The notes beneath the pieces were generated by a model. That model ran no database searches. It had not been told where the DNA came from and saw nothing but the letters and a program-made list of their open reading frames with translations. The translations under genes were made by a program, and so were the position numbers. From Verrucomicrobiota bacterium (lineage in GTDB: Bacteria; Verrucomicrobiota; Verrucomicrobiia; Limisphaerales; JADLHS01): 8,320 bases of DNA. Positions 6,934 to 8,320 of the stretch are shown here, one piece after another. The stretch covers positions 1 through 8,320 of the forward strand of contig JANYBF010000322.1 in assembly GCA_025360895.1 (NCBI GenBank). The letters run 5' to 3'. Within the stretch, counting starts at the first letter, position 1; each line of letters opens with the position of its first letter.

Positions 6934-8320
6934 ATGAAACAAATTCCTCCTCCGACCTCGCGTCGTGAATTCATCAAACAAACCAGCACTTTCGCCGCCG
7001 CCTCAGCCTTGGCGGGCATCGCGTTGCCGCACGTCCACGCGGCGGGTAATGACACCATCCAGGTCGCGCTCGTCGGTTGTGGCGGCCGGGGCACGGACGC
7101 CGCCGGCAACTCGCTCAACGTCAAGGGTGGGGGCACAAAGTTGGTCGCAATGGCCGACGTGTTCCCGGAGCGGCTCGAATCGAAATACAGCGCCCTCAAG
7201 GAGCATTTCGGCGACAAGGTGGACGTGGCCGCGAATCGGAGATTTCTCGGCTTCGATGCTTACAAGAAGGCGATGGACTGTCTCAAGCCTGGCGATATTG
7301 TGATCCTCACCACTCCCTGCGCGTTTCGCTGGGTGCATTTCACGTATGCCATCGCAAAGGGCCTGAATGTCTTCATGGAAAAACCGCTGACGCCGGATGG
7401 TCCCAGCAGCCGGCGGATGCTCAAGCTCGCTGAAGCGGCCAAGGCCAAGAACCTCAAAGTCGGCGTCGGTTTGAACTCACGCCACGCCCGGCATCTGGAA
7501 CAACTGGCCGAACGTGTCCATAACGGTGAAATTGGCGACATCATTCTAGCGCGTGGGTACCGCATGCACGGGCCGGCGGCGTATTTCAATTCGTTGCCCA
7601 AGCCGCCGGGAATCAGCGATCTTATGTATCAAATCCAGCGCTTTCACAGTTTCATCTGGGCCAGCGGCGGCAACTACAGCGACTTCTACATCCACATCAT
7701 TGATCACTTGAGCTGGATGAAAAACGCCTGGCCGGTCAAGGCGCAGGCGTTGGGTGGCCGGGAATATCGCGTCAGCCCCGAGGGCATTCCTTACGTGGAT
7801 CAGAATTTCGACACCTACTCGGTGGAATACACCTTCCCCGACGGCACCAAGTTTTATTTTGACGGTCGTTGTATTACGGGCTGCTATGATAACTTCTCGA
7901 GTTACATCCATGGCACGAAAGGCAGTGCGATCGTCGCCAAGAGCGGCGATTGCGGCGGGCCTTCCAGCATCTTCAAAGGCCAGTCGCCGAAGAGTGCGGA
8001 TCGAATCTGGACGTCGCAAACTCCCAAGGGTGAGGACGATTGGTACCAAAATGAGTGGAACGATTTAATGGACGCCATCCGCAACGACAAACCCTATAAC
8101 GAAGTTGAGCGCGGGGTGATCGTCAGCACGGTGACCTCAATGGGCCGGATGGCCGCGCATACCGGCCAGGAGGTTACCTATGACGAGATGCTCAACTGCG
8201 AGTTCGAGATGGCTCCGGGCGTCGAGAATTTCACGATGGACTCGCCGGCGCCCGTGCTCCCCGATGCAAATGGCAGGTATCCCGTGCCCCAACCGGGCCT
8301 CATCACCAAGCGGGAGTATT
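6934..8320 (+). CDS. Tat-exported Gfo/Idh/MocA family oxidoreductase (runs off right edge)
   Basis: A predicted NAD(P)-dependent sugar or polyol dehydrogenase-like enzyme, with 462 codons visible and no stop yet. The N-terminus is a Tat signal: TSRREFIKQ (8-16), then a hydrophobic Ala-rich stretch (about 17-31) and a likely cleavage site near HVHAA (33-37), so it should be exported folded with its cofactor. The Rossmann fold follows at VALVGCGGRGTDAA (45-58), then the family's EKP motif (149-151) with catalytic-type K150. A second active-site region, NYSDFYIHIIDHLSWM (247-262), carries H254, D257 and H258. Tail motifs such as RYPVPQPG (448-455) suggest the true end is only a few codons away. 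Such Tat-tagged paralogues are numerous in Verrucomicrobiota and Planctomycetota and often serve glycan breakdown; the substrate here is unknown. The ATG follows a TTTTTCC tract without a Shine-Dalgarno site. Divergent from trxB. Confidence 0.92.
   Translation, partial: MKQIPPPTSRREFIKQTSTFAAASALAGIALPHVHAAGNDTIQVALVGCGGRGTDAAGNSLNVKGGGTKLVAMADVFPERLESKYSALKEHFGDKVDVAANRRFLGFDAYKKAMDCLKPGDIVILTTPCAFRWVHFTYAIAKGLNVFMEKPLTPDGPSSRRMLKLAEAAKAKNLKVGVGLNSRHARHLEQLAERVHNGEIGDIILARGYRMHGPAAYFNSLPKPPGISDLMYQIQRFHSFIWASGGNYSDFYIHIIDHLSWMKNAWPVKAQALGGREYRVSPEGIPYVDQNFDTYSVEYTFPDGTKFYFDGRCITGCYDNFSSYIHGTKGSAIVAKSGDCGGPSSIFKGQSPKSADRIWTSQTPKGEDDWYQNEWNDLMDAIRNDKPYNEVERGVIVSTVTSMGRMAAHTGQEVTYDEMLNCEFEMAPGVENFTMDSPAPVLPDANGRYPVPQPGLITKREY

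Noticed and set aside
6781..6981. 66-codon minus-strand frame between trxB and the oxidoreductase
   Set aside because: It overlaps the start of the oxidoreductase on the opposite strand, has no ribosome site and no recognisable features.

Overview
The window looks like ordinary chromosomal DNA from a GC-rich Gram-negative bacterium. My best guess is Verrucomicrobiota, perhaps the Pedosphaera/Limisphaerales side. This rests on three observations: a Tat-exported Gfo/Idh/MocA oxidoreductase of the kind expanded in Verrucomicrobiota and Planctomycetota, no clear Shine-Dalgarno sequence before any of the seven genes, and a plant/yeast-flavoured thioredoxin reductase. The placement is an inference from gene style; no rRNA or other taxonomic marker is present.

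Layout. Six genes lie on the minus strand and one on the plus strand. Reading the minus strand in its own direction, from the right: thioredoxin reductase (6772-5840) overlaps a D-hexose-6-phosphate mutarotase (5843-4986) by an ATGA. After a 179-bp gap comes a three-gene export operon: an ABC ATPase (4806-4063), a large two-FtsX-domain permease (4063-1697, TAATG overlap) and a HlyD/MacA-type membrane fusion protein (1677-451, 19 bp later). After a further 135 bp with a good sigma70-like promoter comes ribonuclease PH (315-1, cut by the window edge). On the plus strand, divergent from trxB, a Tat-signal Gfo/Idh/MocA oxidoreductase runs from 6934 off the right edge.

How the genes work together. 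The ATPase, permease and adaptor should form one MacAB-like efflux or export machine spanning the inner membrane and periplasm; an outer-membrane TolC-type channel would have to be encoded elsewhere. trxB and the mutarotase are translationally coupled although their jobs (thiol redox and hexose-phosphate anomer balance) are not obviously related. The 161-bp divergent region between trxB and the oxidoreductase holds a perfect 13-bp palindrome and a longer imperfect inverted repeat, so regulation there is plausible. RNase PH is a housekeeping tRNA-maturation enzyme with its own promoter.

Nothing here convinces me as a new biological system. No RNA gene, CRISPR array, transposon or attachment site was seen. 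The most notable points are the permease, which looks like two MacB-like membrane units fused in one chain, the trxB-mutarotase coupling, the palindrome, and the absence of Shine-Dalgarno sites with a shared T-rich tract before two start codons. Long open frames antisense to the efflux genes are codon-register shadows.
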